DNA from: Algisphaera agarilytica
GTDB lineage: Bacteria; Planctomycetota; Phycisphaerae; Phycisphaerales; Phycisphaeraceae
NCBI RefSeq assembly: GCF_014207595.1
Contig: NZ_JACHGY010000001.1
Coordinates: 2,548,836-2,612,835, forward strand
Length of the DNA stretch: 64,000 bases
Reading direction: 5' to 3'
Within the stretch, counting starts at the first letter, position 1. Each line of letters starts with the position of its first letter. Shown piece by piece: positions 38,701 to 48,904 of this stretch. Made by a program: the position numbers and the translations under genes. Under the pieces are notes generated by a model that worked only from the letters and a program-made list of their open reading frames with translations, had not been told where the DNA came from and searched no databases.

Positions 38701-40005
38701 TTAGGACCGCTCGTCCATCGGGGTGATGCCGTGCTTAGCGGGGCCGGTGTAGACCTGGCGGGGGCGGTAGATGCGGCTCTTGGTATCGCGGACTTCTTTC
38801 CAGTTGGCGATCCATCCGGGCATCCGGCCGATGGCGAACATGACGGTAAACATGTCGCTGGGGATGCCCATGGCCCGCATGATGATGCCCGAGTAGAAGT
38901 CGACGTTCGGGTAGAGCTTGCGGCTGGTGAAGTACTCGTCGTTGAGTGCGGCTTCTTCCAGACGGCGGGCGATGTTGAGAAGCGGGTCGTTGACGCCGAG
39001 CTTGTCGAGCACCTTGTCGGCCGAGGCCTTGAGGATGCGGGCGCGGGGGTCGTAGTTCTTGTAGACGCCGTGCCCGAAGCCGTAGAGCTTGCCCTTGGTG
39101 GCCTTGATGTCATCCAGGTACTGGTTGATGTCGACGCCGGATTTTTCGATCTCGTTGAGCTGGTTGATGACCGCGACGTTGGCCCCGCCGTGCAGCGGGC
39201 CGGAGAGGGCGGCGACGCCCGCGGAGACCGAGGCGAAGAGGTTGGCGCCGGAGCTGCCGACCATGCGGACGGTCGAGGTCGAACAGTTCTGCTCGTGGTC
39301 GGCATGGAGGATGAGGATGAGGCTGAGCGCCTTGATCACATCCGGGTCCATCTCGAAGTGGTCGTGCGGGTTGGAGAACATCAGGTGCAGGAAGTTCTCG
39401 CAGTAGCTGTTGGTCGGCTTGGGATACATGATCGGCAGGCCCGCCGAGGTGCGGTAGGCACCGGCGGCGAGGGTGCGGACCTTGGAGATCAGCTTGGCGG
39501 CGGCCTCCTCGAAGGTGCTGTCGTCTTCCATGTTCATGACCTCGGGCTGGTAGGCCGAGATCGCGTTGATGGTTGCCGAGAGGATGGCCATGGGGTGGCC
39601 GTTGGCGGGGAAGGCGTGGAAGGCCTGGATGACGCCTTCGTGGATCATCTGGTGCTGGGTGAGCAGCGAGCGGAAGTGGGCGACGTGGTCCGCGGTGGGC
39701 AGCTCGCCGTAGATGAGCAGCAGGGCGGCTTCGATGAACGAGCAGTTGGCACAGACGTCTTCGATGGGGATGCCGCGGTAGCGGAGGATGCCCGCCTCGC
39801 CGTCGATGAAGGTGATCTCGCTGCGGACGCTGCCGGTGTTGCGGTAGCCCTCGTCGAGGGTGATGTAGCCGGTCTGAGCGCGGAGCTTGGCGATGTCGAT
39901 GGCGTGTTCGTCTTCGGTGCCGACGATGATGGGCAGGTCAAGCGGCTCGTGGCCGGGGAGCTCGAGGCGGGCGGTTTGGGCAGGGGCCGCGTTTTGGGTG
40001 GTCAT
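38701..40005 (-). CDS. gltA: Citrate synthase
   Basis: Condenses acetyl-CoA with oxaloacetate. 434 residues from ATG 40005 (a TTG two codons upstream is not needed). The catalytic residues are seen in GPLHGGANVAVINQL (His about 271), GFGHGVYKNYDPRA (His about 311) and YPNVDFYSGIIMRAMGI (Asp about 368). The length and the N-terminal RLELPGHEPLDLPIIVGTED are typical of the large hexameric type II enzyme, which is usually inhibited by NADH in Gram-negatives. With acs nearby it supports acetate and TCA metabolism. Confidence 0.97.
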   Translation of the reverse strand: MTTQNAAPAQTARLELPGHEPLDLPIIVGTEDEHAIDIAKLRAQTGYITLDEGYRNTGSVRSEITFIDGEAGILRYRGIPIEDVCANCSFIEAALLLIYGELPTADHVAHFRSLLTQHQMIHEGVIQAFHAFPANGHPMAILSATINAISAYQPEVMNMEDDSTFEEAAAKLISKVRTLAAGAYRTSAGLPIMYPKPTNSYCENFLHLMFSNPHDHFEMDPDVIKALSLILILHADHEQNCSTSTVRMVGSSGANLFASVSAGVAALSGPLHGGANVAVINQLNEIEKSGVDINQYLDDIKATKGKLYGFGHGVYKNYDPRARILKASADKVLDKLGVNDPLLNIARRLEEAALNDEYFTSRKLYPNVDFYSGIIMRAMGIPSDMFTVMFAIGRMPGWIANWKEVRDTKSRIYRPRQVYTGPAKHGITPMDERS

Positions 40006-40163
40006 CGTCAAAAAATCCGTCGTGACTGGGGCTGAAAGGTGAGAAAATCAAGTGTAGGGGCTGATCGGGCTTCACGCCAGCGGCTTCGATGCCAAAACCA
40101 GCTTAAACACTATATTGACCAAAGGTTCATACACTTTCGGCCTCCATTCCTCTCGGATCCGCC

Positions 40164-41669
40164 ATGACGTTCATCCTCGCTCTGGATCAGGGCACCACCA
40201 GTTCGAGGTCGATCCTCTTCGATCGGGCCGGAGAAGCCCTGGGGGTGGCCCAGCAGGAGTTTGCCCAGCACTTCCCCCAGCCCGGCTGGGTCGAGCACGA
40301 CGCCGAGGTGATCTGGCAGACCCAGCTCGACACCGCCCGGCAGGTGCTCCGCGAAACCGGGACCGACCCCCGCGACATCGCCGCGATCGGCATCGCCAAC
40401 CAGCGGGAGACGGCCGTGCTCTGGGACCGCAAGACCGGCCAGCCGATCCACCACGCGATCGTCTGGCAGGACCGACGCACGGCAGCGTTCTGCCAACAGC
40501 TCATCGAAGAGGGCCACGCCCCGACCATCCGCCGGAAGACCGGGCTGGTGGTGGATGCGTATTTCTCCGCCTCCAAGCTCCGCTGGATGCTCGACCGTGT
40601 CGAGGGTGCACGCGACGCCGCCGAGCGCGGCGAGCTGGCGTTCGGCACGATCGATAGCTGGCTCATCTACCGCCTCACGGGTGGACAGCGTCACGTCACC
40701 GACCCCAGCAACGCCAGCCGGACCATGCTCTACAACCTGCACGATCACGCGTGGGACACGGAGTTGCTCGAGTTGTTCGACATCCCCGCGAGCGTGTTGC
40801 CCGAGGTGGTGGACAGCAGCGCGGTGGTGGGCGAGAGCGATGCGGATGTCTTGGGCGCGGCGATCCCGATTGCGGGCTTGGCGGGCGATCAGCAGGCGGC
40901 GCTCTTCGGGAACCAATGCGTCTCGCCGGGCGAGCTCAAAACCACTTACGGCACGGGCTGCTTCATGCTCATGAACACCGGCGATATCCCCGTGGACTCG
41001 GCCCACCGCCTGCTGACGACGGTGGCGTGGCGGATCGCCGGCGAAACGACGTATGCCCTGGAGGGCTCGGTCTTCATCGGCGGGGCGGTGGTGCAGTGGC
41101 TCCGTGACGGCCTGGGGCTGATCGTCAAAGCCTCGGAGATCGAAGCGCTCGCGGCATCGGTGCCCGACTGCGGCGGGGTGACCCTGGTGCCGGCCTTCGC
41201 GGGATTGGGAGCCCCGTATTGGGACGCGGACGCCCGGGCTCTGATCGCGGGGATCACACGCGGCACAACCAAAGCCCATTTCGCCCGGGCCGCGCTCGAA
41301 GGCATCGCCTTTCAGGTGGCGGACGTGATGGGTGTGATGGAGAAAGACGCGGGCCGGAAGATCGAAGCGATGCGTGTCGACGGCGGGGCGAGCGCGAACA
41401 ACCTGTTGATGCAGATGCAGGCCAACCTCTCGCAATGCGAGGTCATCCGGCCACGCGTGACCGAGACGACCGCCTTGGGCGCTGCGTACCTCGCGGGCCT
41501 CGCAGTGGGTTTCTGGGAAAGCCAGGAACAGATCGCGGCGCAGTGGTCGGCCGAGCGAACGTTCGCGGCCGAGATCGCGGAGGAAGCGGCCGAGGCGCAG
41601 CGTGCGCAATGGTCCCGCGCGGTAGAGCGGGCTGCCGGTTGGGACCGCGCAGCGAGTGCCGAGGGTTAG
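40164..41669 (+). CDS. glpK: Glycerol kinase
   Basis: Phosphorylates glycerol to glycerol 3-phosphate. 501 residues. FGGY-kinase motifs: [81 protein letters not shown] and [27 protein letters not shown] and WQDRR are specific to GlpK. No glpF or glpD is adjacent, so the uptake and dehydrogenase steps are encoded elsewhere. Confidence 0.97.
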   Translation: MTFILALDQGTTSSRSILFDRAGEALGVAQQEFAQHFPQPGWVEHDAEVIWQTQLDTARQVLRETGTDPRDIAAIGIANQRETAVLWDRKTGQPIHHAIVWQDRRTAAFCQQLIEEGHAPTIRRKTGLVVDAYFSASKLRWMLDRVEGARDAAERGELAFGTIDSWLIYRLTGGQRHVTDPSNASRTMLYNLHDHAWDTELLELFDIPASVLPEVVDSSAVVGESDADVLGAAIPIAGLAGDQQAALFGNQCVSPGELKTTYGTGCFMLMNTGDIPVDSAHRLLTTVAWRIAGETTYALEGSVFIGGAVVQWLRDGLGLIVKASEIEALAASVPDCGGVTLVPAFAGLGAPYWDADARALIAGITRGTTKAHFARAALEGIAFQVADVMGVMEKDAGRKIEAMRVDGGASANNLLMQMQANLSQCEVIRPRVTETTALGAAYLAGLAVGFWESQEQIAAQWSAERTFAAEIAEEAAEAQRAQWSRAVERAAGWDRAASAEG

Positions 41670-41735
41670 GATCGCTTGGCGTCCGCCCGCTACCCAGTGG
41701 CAGACACGGGAATGGGTTCAAGGAGTATGTGTTCG

Positions 41736-43253
41736 ATGGACGTAAAGAAGTGGCAGGTGGTCGATCTGAAGTTCTCTGCTGCGGAGCAGGTTGCCCAGCC
41801 GTTTGAGGTCGAGTTCGCGGGGCGGTTTGTGTGTGGCGACCGCGAGTTGGTCGTGCCGGGCTTTTACAACGGTGGGCAGGAGTGGGTGCTGCGTTTCTCG
41901 GCCCCCGCTGAGGGGGCGTGGGAATACACCACCACGTCGTCGCTGGAATCGCTCGCGGGCAAGACCGGGCAGCTCATGGCGGGCCACAACACCAACCCGC
42001 GCCAGCACGGTGGGCTGGTGCTTAACCCCGAATCGCCGCAGGAGTTTTTCTACGAAGACGGCTCGCCGTGTTTCGTGTTGGCGTTCGAAGCGGATTGGAT
42101 GTTCGCGCTCGATTACGACAACGCCGAGGATGCACCCAAGAGCCGGCAACTGCTGGACCACCTCGTGGACTGCCGGGTGAACCAGGCGGTGTTGACGGTG
42201 TATTCCTACGACGTGGATTGGCCGAAGGATGCCAAGCTCGCCGACCACCCTGAGCATGAGTACGGCGGCCGGGATGATATCTATCCCTTTGGGGGGAGCA
42301 ACAGTGAGCCGGATTTCTCAACGCTCAACGTCGCATTCTTCCAGAAGTTCGACCGCGTGGTCGCGCTGATGAACGAGCGGGGCATAACCGCCCACCTGAT
42401 GATCTACGTCTGGAACAAGCTCGTGCAGTGGCCCGACGCGGAGTCGCTCGAGGACAACCGCTATTTCGATTACATCATCAAGCGGTACCAGGCTTATCCC
42501 AACGTGGTGTGGGACGTCTCGAAGGAAGCCCTCAACAACGCACGCTGCAGCGAGGACTACGGCCGGGAGCGGATCGAGCGTATCCGTAACCTCGACGCTT
42601 ACGGCCGGCTGGTCACCGTGCACGACGGCGGGTTCTGCGAGCGGAACGCGGAGTTGGTCGATTTCATCTCCTGGCAGCACTGGAGTGCTTCGATCTACGA
42701 CAAGATGCTGGCGGTGTACGAGAAGTATCCCACCCAGCCGGTGTTCAACATCGAGCACGGCGGGTACGAACTTTCTCACTACGAAGTCTTCCCCGGCGAC
42801 TACACCAACCCCGAGCTCTGCCTGCGTCGCAACTGGCTGATTCAATTCGCCGGGGTGTATACGACCTATTACTGGCAAGGCGCCGCATGGAACGTGTTGA
42901 TCCACAGCCCGTTCGATCAGCCTGACGGCTTCCCCGAGCCGAGGTTCGAGTATTACCGTCACTTCGCGGACTTCTTCGCCCAGTTCCCCGTATCAAGGTT
43001 CAAACCCGAGCCCGGGCGGAACTTCAGCTCGTTCTGCATGTCCGACGGCGAGGGCACACTGCTCTACTACATCCCGCAAGAACACGAGAAACTCTCGGTG
43101 TATCTCGCTCAGCCCGAGGGCACGATCCAGTGGTTCAACACCCTCACCGGGCAGTTCACCGAGCGGTTGCCCTCCACGGCCCCGTTCTACCAATCGCCTT
43201 GGCGGGGCGAGGCGGACGCGGTGGTGATCTGTCGGACGAAAGACACCGAATGA
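41736..43253 (+). CDS. DUF5060/DUF4038-type glycoside-hydrolase-like protein
   Basis: 505 residues from ATG 41736, preceded by AAGGAG at 10-bp spacing. The N-terminal beta-sandwich (FEVEFAGRFVCGDRELVVPG; GGQEWVLRFSAPAEGAWEYT) resembles DUF5060. The TIM barrel after it (FFYEDGSPCFVLAFEADWMF, NVAFFQKFDRVVALMNERGI, VWDVSKEALN, HDGGF, FNIEHGGYE) resembles DUF4038-type GHs including apiosidase-like GH140. EHGGYE gives a candidate catalytic Glu. No signal peptide is seen, so it is probably cytoplasmic, acting on imported oligosaccharides. The exact substrate is unknown. Confidence 0.75.
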   Translation: MDVKKWQVVDLKFSAAEQVAQPFEVEFAGRFVCGDRELVVPGFYNGGQEWVLRFSAPAEGAWEYTTTSSLESLAGKTGQLMAGHNTNPRQHGGLVLNPESPQEFFYEDGSPCFVLAFEADWMFALDYDNAEDAPKSRQLLDHLVDCRVNQAVLTVYSYDVDWPKDAKLADHPEHEYGGRDDIYPFGGSNSEPDFSTLNVAFFQKFDRVVALMNERGITAHLMIYVWNKLVQWPDAESLEDNRYFDYIIKRYQAYPNVVWDVSKEALNNARCSEDYGRERIERIRNLDAYGRLVTVHDGGFCERNAELVDFISWQHWSASIYDKMLAVYEKYPTQPVFNIEHGGYELSHYEVFPGDYTNPELCLRRNWLIQFAGVYTTYYWQGAAWNVLIHSPFDQPDGFPEPRFEYYRHFADFFAQFPVSRFKPEPGRNFSSFCMSDGEGTLLYYIPQEHEKLSVYLAQPEGTIQWFNTLTGQFTERLPSTAPFYQSPWRGEADAVVICRTKDTE

Positions 43254-43279
43254 AAAAGCCCACGGGGTGAGCCGTGGGC
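43253..43279 (-). terminator. Terminator between the GH-like and ThuA genes (bidirectional shape, stronger on minus)
   Basis: GCCCACGG-GGTGAG-CCGTGGGC flanked by AAAAA on the left, giving GCCCACGG...CCGTGGGCTTTTT on the minus strand, just after the ThuA-gene stop. Confidence 0.82.
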
Positions 43280-43287
43280 TTGGTGGG

Positions 43288-44331
43288 TCAGTGCTTGTGG
43301 TCGTGTCCGTGATCGTGGTGGTGGTCATGGCCGCGTGACAGGTTGGGCAGGTCGACCTTGTTGCTGGGTGTCGTGTCGGCGGGCAGGTCGCCGGTGGCGA
43401 ACTGGATGCCCGCGAGGTAGTGCTTGAGCAGGAGGGGGTTCCAGTAGATGTCGTGGCGGTGGCCCAGCGAGGTGTAGAACACCCGGCCGTCGCCGACCTT
43501 CTGGACCCAGGCCACGGCGAAGTCGCCGTCCGTTCGTTTGGGGGCGTGCTTGGGCTCATCGCTGCGTTCGGGGTCGAGGTTGAGCAGGATGCGCAGGCGG
43601 TCGCGGGAGTAGTGCTTTTCGCTGAACTGGTAGATCTCTTCTTTGATGCGGAAGTCGTCGATGCCGTCGAACACGGGTTTGTTGATGGCGTGCTCGGGGT
43701 CTTCGACGACGATGGTGACGTTCATGTTGGCGGTCCAGGGGTGGCCCCAGAACTGTCCGCCGATGGCTTGGCCGAACTCGTGATGGCCGTAGCAAGCGTC
43801 GCTCGCGGCGTGGATGCCGACGAGGCCCCCGCCGGCCTCGACGTAGTCGATCAGGTTGTCGACCAGGCGGTCGTTGCGCTGCTTCAACCAATTCCACTGT
43901 TCATCGGTGAACTGGTCACGGATCGTGACCCAGTGGTTGTCACGGGGCATGAAGATGTTGCCGGACGAGTTGAGCAGGACGACGGTGTCGAACTGCCGCA
44001 ACGCATCCGGCTCGAAGTTGGCCGGGTCGTTGCTGGCCACGGTTTCGAATGCGCCCGTCGTTTCACCCATGCGGGTCAAGGCGTAGATTCCGGTGGGGAT
44101 CGAGCCGTGTCGAAAGCCGGCGGTGGCGCTGTAGACGAGGATTTTGCGTGGCTGCAACGGGGCTACGATCGCTTCGGTGGGCATCGCTCCGTCGATATTC
44201 TTGGCATGATCAGCGGGCACCGGCTTGTCTTCGGGGTAGGTCGGCATCCAATCGAAGTCTTCAGCACCTGCAGTAGCGGGTAACAGCAGGGCAGTGCAAA
44301 GCAGCATGACATGAGATGCAGGTTTAAACAT
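43288..44331 (-). CDS. Secreted ThuA-domain protein (trehalose-utilization-like)
   Basis: 347 residues from ATG 44331 (MFKPASHVMLLCTALLLPAT), a signal peptide ending at TAGAED. The ThuA fold is shown by KILVYSATAGFRHGSIPTGI, VVLLNSSGNIFM, GGGLVGIHAASDACYGHHEF, GGQFWGHPW, YQFSEKHYSRDRLRILLNLD, FAVAWVQKVGDGRVFYTSLGH. ThuA domains are widespread in planctomycetes and are usually attached to carbohydrate catabolism of unknown detail. The C-terminus is a histidine-rich tail (HDHHHDHGHDHKH), a likely metal-binding feature. Confidence 0.85.
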   Translation of the reverse strand: MFKPASHVMLLCTALLLPATAGAEDFDWMPTYPEDKPVPADHAKNIDGAMPTEAIVAPLQPRKILVYSATAGFRHGSIPTGIYALTRMGETTGAFETVASNDPANFEPDALRQFDTVVLLNSSGNIFMPRDNHWVTIRDQFTDEQWNWLKQRNDRLVDNLIDYVEAGGGLVGIHAASDACYGHHEFGQAIGGQFWGHPWTANMNVTIVVEDPEHAINKPVFDGIDDFRIKEEIYQFSEKHYSRDRLRILLNLDPERSDEPKHAPKRTDGDFAVAWVQKVGDGRVFYTSLGHRHDIYWNPLLLKHYLAGIQFATGDLPADTTPSNKVDLPNLSRGHDHHHDHGHDHKH

Positions 44332-44417
44332 GAGAAAGAGTCCTGGAGTACAGATGACGCCCAAGCGGGGCAGTGGGGATGATTCGGTTAATGTATTTTA
44401 ACTTGCTGTGTGAGCAA

Positions 44418-44441
44418 GAAAAAACCCCGCGAATCGCGGGG
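44418..44441 (-). terminator. Rho-independent terminator at the end of the atp operon
   Basis: On the minus strand CCCCGCG-ATT-CGCGGGG is followed by TTTTTTC, 27 bp after the atpA stop. It ends the operon after atpA. Confidence 0.92.
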
Positions 44442-44468
44442 CTTTGAGAAAACGAGTTGGGGGGTCGA

Positions 44469-46004
44469 TCAGGCGGACCAGCCGGACTTGAAGTTCTTGA
44501 CTTCTTCCTCGAGGCGGTCGGCCAGGCCGTCCTTCTTGAGGGTCTTCTTCTCGGCGAGCTCGTCGCGGAGGGCCTTGCCGGGTCCGTTGAAGTGCTCGAT
44601 CAGTGCAGCGGCGAACGGCTGAACCTGTTCGATGGTCAGGTCGTCCAGAGCACCCTTACCACCGGCGAAGATCTGGATGACCTGGTCGATGACGTCCATG
44701 GGCACATACTGGCCCTGCTTAAGCAGCTCGACCATGCGTTCACCGCGGGTCAGCTGGGCCTGGGTCGCGGCGTCGAGGTCGGTGCCGAGCTGGGCGAACG
44801 CTTCGAGTTCACGGAAGGCCGCGAGGTCGAGGCGGAGCGAGCCGGCGACTTCTTTCATCGCCTTGATCTGAGCGTTACCACCGACGCGGGACACCGAGAT
44901 GCCGACGTTAATCGCGGGGCGGACGCCGGCGAAGAACAGGTCGGGTTCGAGGTAGATCTGGCCGTCGGTGATGGAGATCACGTTGGTGGGGATGTAGGCC
45001 GAGACGTCGCCTTCCTGCGTCTCGATAATGGGCAGGGCGGTCAGCGAGCCGCCGCCGTTTTCGTCCGACAGCTTGGTCGCACGTTCGAGCAGACGCGAGT
45101 GGAGGTAGAACACGTCGCCGGGGTAGGCTTCACGGCCGGGGGGACGACGAAGCAGCAGCGACAGCTGACGGTAAGCAACCGCCTGCTTCGAGAGGTCGTC
45201 GTAGACGACCAGGGCGTGCTTGCCCTTGTTCATGAAGTACTCGGCCATGGTGGTGCCGGAGTATGGGGCGATGTACTGCATAGGGGCCGACTCGGACGAG
45301 CTGGCGTTGATGACGGTGGTGTATTCCATCGCGCCGTTGTCACGCAGGGCCTGGACAACGCCGGCGACGGTCGATTCCTTCTGGCCGACCGCGACGTAGA
45401 AGCAGTAGACGGGCTCGTCGGTGTCGTGGGTGGCCTTCTGGTTGATGATCGCGTCGATGGCGACGGCGGTCTTGCCGGTCTTCCGGTCGCCGATGATCAG
45501 TTCACGCTGGCCGCGGCCGACGGGGATCATCGAGTCGACGGCCTTCACGCCGAACTGCATGGGCTGGGTCACGGGCTGACGGGCGGCGATGCCGGGGGCG
45601 ATGATGTCGACCTTCGACGATTCGTCGGAAGCGATGGGGCCCTTGCCGTCGATCGGTTGGCCCAGGGCGTTCACGACGCGGCCCAGGACGCCTTCACCGA
45701 CGGGCACCGAGAGGAGCTGGCCGGTGGCCTTGACGGTGTCGCCTTCGCGGATGCCCAGGTAGTCACCGAAGATGACCGCACCGACGATGTCGGTTTCTAG
45801 GTTCATGACCTGACCGAGGACGGTGCCGCCTTCGGCTTGGAACTCGAGCATCTCGCCGGACATGGCTTTGGACAGGCCGTAGACGCGGGCGATACCGTCG
45901 CCGACCTCGACAACGGTGCCGACTTCGGACACCTCGAGTTCGGTGGCGAAGTTGGCGACTTCTTGTTTGATAACGCTCGTGATTTCGTCGGTCTTAATTT
46001 TCAT
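44469..46004 (-). CDS. atpA: ATP synthase subunit alpha
   Basis: 511 residues from ATG 46004 ([20 protein letters not shown]); the longer frame upstream is low-complexity and overlaps atpH. F1 non-catalytic subunit: N-terminal beta barrel ([17 protein letters not shown]), Walker [10 protein letters not shown] near 171, the nucleotide-domain signature [21 protein letters not shown] with [20 protein letters not shown], and C-terminal helices. Last gene of the operon; a strong terminator follows, so atpG, atpD and atpC are not downstream as in the usual order. Confidence 0.98.
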   Translation of the reverse strand: MKIKTDEITSVIKQEVANFATELEVSEVGTVVEVGDGIARVYGLSKAMSGEMLEFQAEGGTVLGQVMNLETDIVGAVIFGDYLGIREGDTVKATGQLLSVPVGEGVLGRVVNALGQPIDGKGPIASDESSKVDIIAPGIAARQPVTQPMQFGVKAVDSMIPVGRGQRELIIGDRKTGKTAVAIDAIINQKATHDTDEPVYCFYVAVGQKESTVAGVVQALRDNGAMEYTTVINASSSESAPMQYIAPYSGTTMAEYFMNKGKHALVVYDDLSKQAVAYRQLSLLLRRPPGREAYPGDVFYLHSRLLERATKLSDENGGGSLTALPIIETQEGDVSAYIPTNVISITDGQIYLEPDLFFAGVRPAINVGISVSRVGGNAQIKAMKEVAGSLRLDLAAFRELEAFAQLGTDLDAATQAQLTRGERMVELLKQGQYVPMDVIDQVIQIFAGGKGALDDLTIEQVQPFAAALIEHFNGPGKALRDELAEKKTLKKDGLADRLEEEVKNFKSGWSA

Positions 46005-46056
46005 CGTATTTCTCGGTCGGGTCGGCGGGGCCGTGGGTTGGGGGTGCGTTGATGAA

Positions 46057-46644
46057 TTAGTCGAGTTCGGCGGCGGCGGCACGGGCTTTTTCCCGGCCGG
46101 CGGCGATGAGTTGTTGTTCGATACGGTTGAGTTGGCTCTGGACGCTGGCGTCGATCATCTGGTCGCCGATGCGGAGTTTCAGGCCACCGATCAGCGATTC
46201 GTCGACGTGCTGGACGAGGTTGACCTGCTTGCCCATCGAGGCGCCCAGGCCGTTGGCGACACGGCCGGCGGTGGCGTCGTCCATCGGCTGGGCGACGAAG
46301 GCTTCGACGTCGAGCTGGTTGCGCTTCTCGGCCATGATTTGGCCGAAGGCGCCGGTGATGCTGGGCAGCGAGCCGAGGCGTTCTTTCTGGTTGACCACTT
46401 GGAGGAAGCGGTAGAGCAGGTCCGAGACCTTGCCGGAGAACAGACGCTCGACCATGCCGGCACGGGCCTGGCTGTCGATGATCGGGTTCTCGACCAGACG
46501 CACCAGGTCGGCGTCGGATTCGAGCAGAGACGACAGGTCGGCGACTTCCTCGGCGACCGAGTCGAGCTGGTTCTCCGACTCGGCGAGTTCAACGAGCGCC
46601 TGGGCGTAGACGCGGCCGATGGCATCGGTGGGGTTGGCGGGCAT
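46057..46644 (-). CDS. atpH: ATP synthase subunit delta
   Basis: 195 residues. Helical N-terminal domain with [21 protein letters not shown] and the C-terminal region with [19 protein letters not shown], the conserved delta signature. Connects F1 to the b stalk. A small spacer separates it from atpF upstream and atpA downstream. Confidence 0.94.
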   Translation of the reverse strand: MPANPTDAIGRVYAQALVELAESENQLDSVAEEVADLSSLLESDADLVRLVENPIIDSQARAGMVERLFSGKVSDLLYRFLQVVNQKERLGSLPSITGAFGQIMAEKRNQLDVEAFVAQPMDDATAGRVANGLGASMGKQVNLVQHVDESLIGGLKLRIGDQMIDASVQSQLNRIEQQLIAAGREKARAAAAELD

Positions 46645-46732
46645 AAACAGGGTCCAAAGTCGAAGGTCTGAAAATTCAGGGTCTCAAGGCAAAAGGCCGA
46701 GGGGCGGGTTAACGCCGGTCGGCCGAGGGGGT

Positions 46733-47311
46733 TTAGTTGCTGTTGGCGCTGTTCTTGAACTGCTCGATCGATTCGTTGACCAGGCCTTGCTGGTCGCCTT
46801 CGTTGATTTCACGCTTCAGGATCTTGCCGGCGATCGTGGTCGAGAGGCTGGCGGCCTGGGTGTAGATGTCGGCCAGGGCCGCTTCGCGGGCCGCGGCGAT
46901 GTCGGCCTTGGCCGAGGCCTTCATCGAAGCGACTTCGGCTTCGATCTTCGCCTTGTCGGCGTTGGCGGCTTGCTGGGCGGCGGTGCGGGCCTCGGCGACG
47001 ATCGACTGGGCTTCCTTGCGAGCCTCGGCGAGCTTCTCGTTGTATTCAGCGAGGGCGGCTTCGGCTTCCTTCTTGGCCTTTTCGGCCGAGACCAGGTCGT
47101 TGCGCTGCTTGTCTTCGCGGGCCTGCAGGCCGCCGAGGATCTTCGGCCAGACGACGGTGCTGAGCACGGTGAAGAAGATGCCGAACACGATGATGGTGAA
47201 GAGCATCTCGGTCCAGACGATGTCCATCAGTCCGCGGCCGCTGTCGCCGGCGGCGAGGGCGAAGCTGGGGGCGGCGAGCACAGCAATCAGAGCAATCAGG
47301 TGGCGGGTCAT
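46733..47311 (-). CDS. atpF: ATP synthase subunit b
   Basis: 192 residues. A short N-terminal hydrophobic stretch ending in LAAG (signal-like) precedes the membrane helix (MLFTIIVFGIFFTVLSTVVW) and a long charged helix rich in Ala/Glu/Lys (EAALAEYNEKLAEARKEAQS). The N-terminal addition makes it longer than E. coli b (156). The peripheral stalk subunit pairs with AtpH. Confidence 0.94.
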   Translation of the reverse strand: MTRHLIALIAVLAAPSFALAAGDSGRGLMDIVWTEMLFTIIVFGIFFTVLSTVVWPKILGGLQAREDKQRNDLVSAEKAKKEAEAALAEYNEKLAEARKEAQSIVAEARTAAQQAANADKAKIEAEVASMKASAKADIAAAREAALADIYTQAASLSTTIAGKILKREINEGDQQGLVNESIEQFKNSANSN

Positions 47312-47402
47312 GGTTTGATCCGTAAGGGGGTAAGCAGTTTTCGTTCAGCGAGGCAAAAAGCCGTTCGGCCGGGTTAACGGCCGATCGGCGTGTGGTTTCG
47401 TT

Positions 47403-47693
47403 TTAGCCGAAGAAGTTGCCGATGAAGCCACCGGCGACCACGATGCCGAAGAAGGTGAAACCTTCGATCAGCGCGGCGGAGATGATCATTTGGACGAGGA
47501 TCTGACCGGCAGCTTCGGGCTGACGGGCGACGGCGGCGGTGGCGTTACCACCGATGTTGCCGATACCGCGGCCGGCGCCGAGGCCGAGGACGCCGATGCC
47601 GATGCCGCCGCCGATGGCAGCCAGACCGGCACCCAGGGCGGTGCCGCTGTCGACAGCGGCGATCAGGGTGATGAGCGAAGCGAGGATTTCCAT
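47403..47693 (-). CDS. atpE: ATP synthase subunit c
   Basis: 96 residues from ATG 47693 (MEILASLITL), with GGAG 9 bp upstream. Two membrane helices with the Gly-rich first helix (GAGLAAIGGGIGIGVLGLGAG), polar loop ARQPE (56-60) and the ion-binding Glu 77 in ALIEGFTFFG. There is no Gln in the first helix at the usual place and no Ser/Thr after Glu 77, so the sodium-binding pattern is absent and a proton ring is likely. It lies between atpB (upstream) and atpF. Confidence 0.96.
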   Translation of the reverse strand: MEILASLITLIAAVDSGTALGAGLAAIGGGIGIGVLGLGAGRGIGNIGGNATAAVARQPEAAGQILVQMIISAALIEGFTFFGIVVAGGFIGNFFG

Positions 47694-47784
47694 TTCAAAC
47701 TCCAAACAGGGGGTATAGGGGGTGGGGATGGATCACGTTGCCTGCGACTTGGGGGACCGGACGCGGGCGGGCCGGGGTTGGTTC

Positions 47785-47820
47785 ATTTGGCGATTGTGTG
47801 ATTGGGTGATTTGGTAATTG
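47785..47820 (+). repeat. Octamer array A1 in the atpE-atpB gap
   Basis: Units ATTTGGCG, ATTGTGTG, ATTGGGTG, ATTTGGTA, ATTG: period 8. It faces array A2 (47875-47914) in inverted orientation across 54 bp. Confidence 0.85.
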
Positions 47821-47874
47821 CCCGTTTTTGTCGCCGTGTTGTTTCATAAGGGAGGCTAGGTGTTTTGCCTTTCC

Positions 47875-47914
47875 AATCGCTCAATCACCAAATCAAGAAA
47901 TCGCCAAATCAATG
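47875..47914 (-). repeat. Octamer array A2 over the atpB stop codon
   Basis: On the plus strand AATCGCTC, AATCACCA, AATCAAGA, AATCGCCA, AAT: period 8. On the atpB strand it reads TGATTTGGCGATTTCTTG after the stop, nearly the same as array A3 after the APH-like gene. Confidence 0.85.
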
Positions 47915-48904
47915 CGAAGAGGCCGTTCCGGTCAGGCCTTCGCCGACGGCGTCGCCGGGCATTTCGCCTTCGTCGAGGCCGGCTTCGTGTTCGTCGTGTT
48001 CATCGTGGTGCACCGCACCCAGCGAGGTGAAGATCACCAGCAGGAACGCGAAGATGTAGGCCTGAAGGAAGGCCACGAACAATTCGAGGAAGCTGAAGAC
48101 TGCTGCACCCACGACGCTGATGCCGCGACCGAGTAATCCTGCGTAGACCGCGAGGATGATCAGCGAGCCGAGCACCAAGTGGCCGGCGACCATGTTGGCA
48201 AACAAACGGATGCACAGCGCGAAGCTCTTGATGAAGTAGCCGGCGAGTTCGAGGCAGAAAACCAGGATGCCCACAGCCCAGAGCACGAGCGTGATCGGAA
48301 TGATCATGTAGCCGGGCGTGCCTTCGGGTGCTTTGGTGGGGACGGGCCACATGTGGGCGACAAAGCCCATGCCGTTTTCCTTGAGACCGACAACCACCAT
48401 CATGAGCAGGGCGATGATCGCCAGGCCCGCGGTGAAGTTGATGTTGCCGGTGTAGGTGCCCCAGAGGTGGCCAGCGGCTTGGGAGTTGAGCGTGAGGCCG
48501 AGCATCGATCCGATCGGGATCAGGCCCAGCAGGTTGCCCAGCAGGATGAAGAAGAAGAAGGACCAGACCAGCTTGATGTACTTGTCCGTCAGGTTGCCCA
48601 GAAGCGGGCGGGTCATTTCGTCGCGGAGGAAGACGCAGATGGTTTCGATCAACTGAGCCAGGCGGCCGCGGGTGACGTAGTCCTCAGCCTTGGTTCCCGA
48701 GGCGACGGGCATGGCGTTGGCCGTGATCTTGAGGATCAGGATGCCCAAGACAAGAGCCACGAGCGAGACGAAGTGGTGGTTGGTGAACCAGGTGCTGTCG
48801 AAGACGGGGTAAGGAAGGACGTGGCTCATCGCCTCGAGCTTCTTTTCGGTCACTTCTTCGGTCGCCGGGAGGCTTTCAGCTGCGGCAAGGATCGGAGCCA
48901 ACAT
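47909..48904 (-). CDS. atpB: ATP synthase subunit a
   Basis: 331 residues with five or six membrane helices. The essential Arg is in ALCIRLFANMVAGH (about 232), and PIGSMLGLTLNSQA and FLELFVAFLQAYIFAFLLVI follow the family pattern. The C-terminus is extended with a His/Asp/Glu-rich tail (VHHDEHDEHEAGLDEGE). Its stop codon lies inside octamer array A2. The start overlaps the upstream atpI-like stop (TGAATG), consistent with translational coupling. Confidence 0.95.
   Translation of the reverse strand: MLAPILAAAESLPATEEVTEKKLEAMSHVLPYPVFDSTWFTNHHFVSLVALVLGILILKITANAMPVASGTKAEDYVTRGRLAQLIETICVFLRDEMTRPLLGNLTDKYIKLVWSFFFFILLGNLLGLIPIGSMLGLTLNSQAAGHLWGTYTGNINFTAGLAIIALLMMVVVGLKENGMGFVAHMWPVPTKAPEGTPGYMIIPITLVLWAVGILVFCLELAGYFIKSFALCIRLFANMVAGHLVLGSLIILAVYAGLLGRGISVVGAAVFSFLELFVAFLQAYIFAFLLVIFTSLGAVHHDEHDEHEAGLDEGEMPGDAVGEGLTGTASSH

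Noticed and set aside
47403-47693. Sodium-translocating ATP synthase c subunit
   Set aside because: Glu 77 is followed by Gly and no Gln is found at the usual helix-1 site, so the sodium-ligand pattern is missing.
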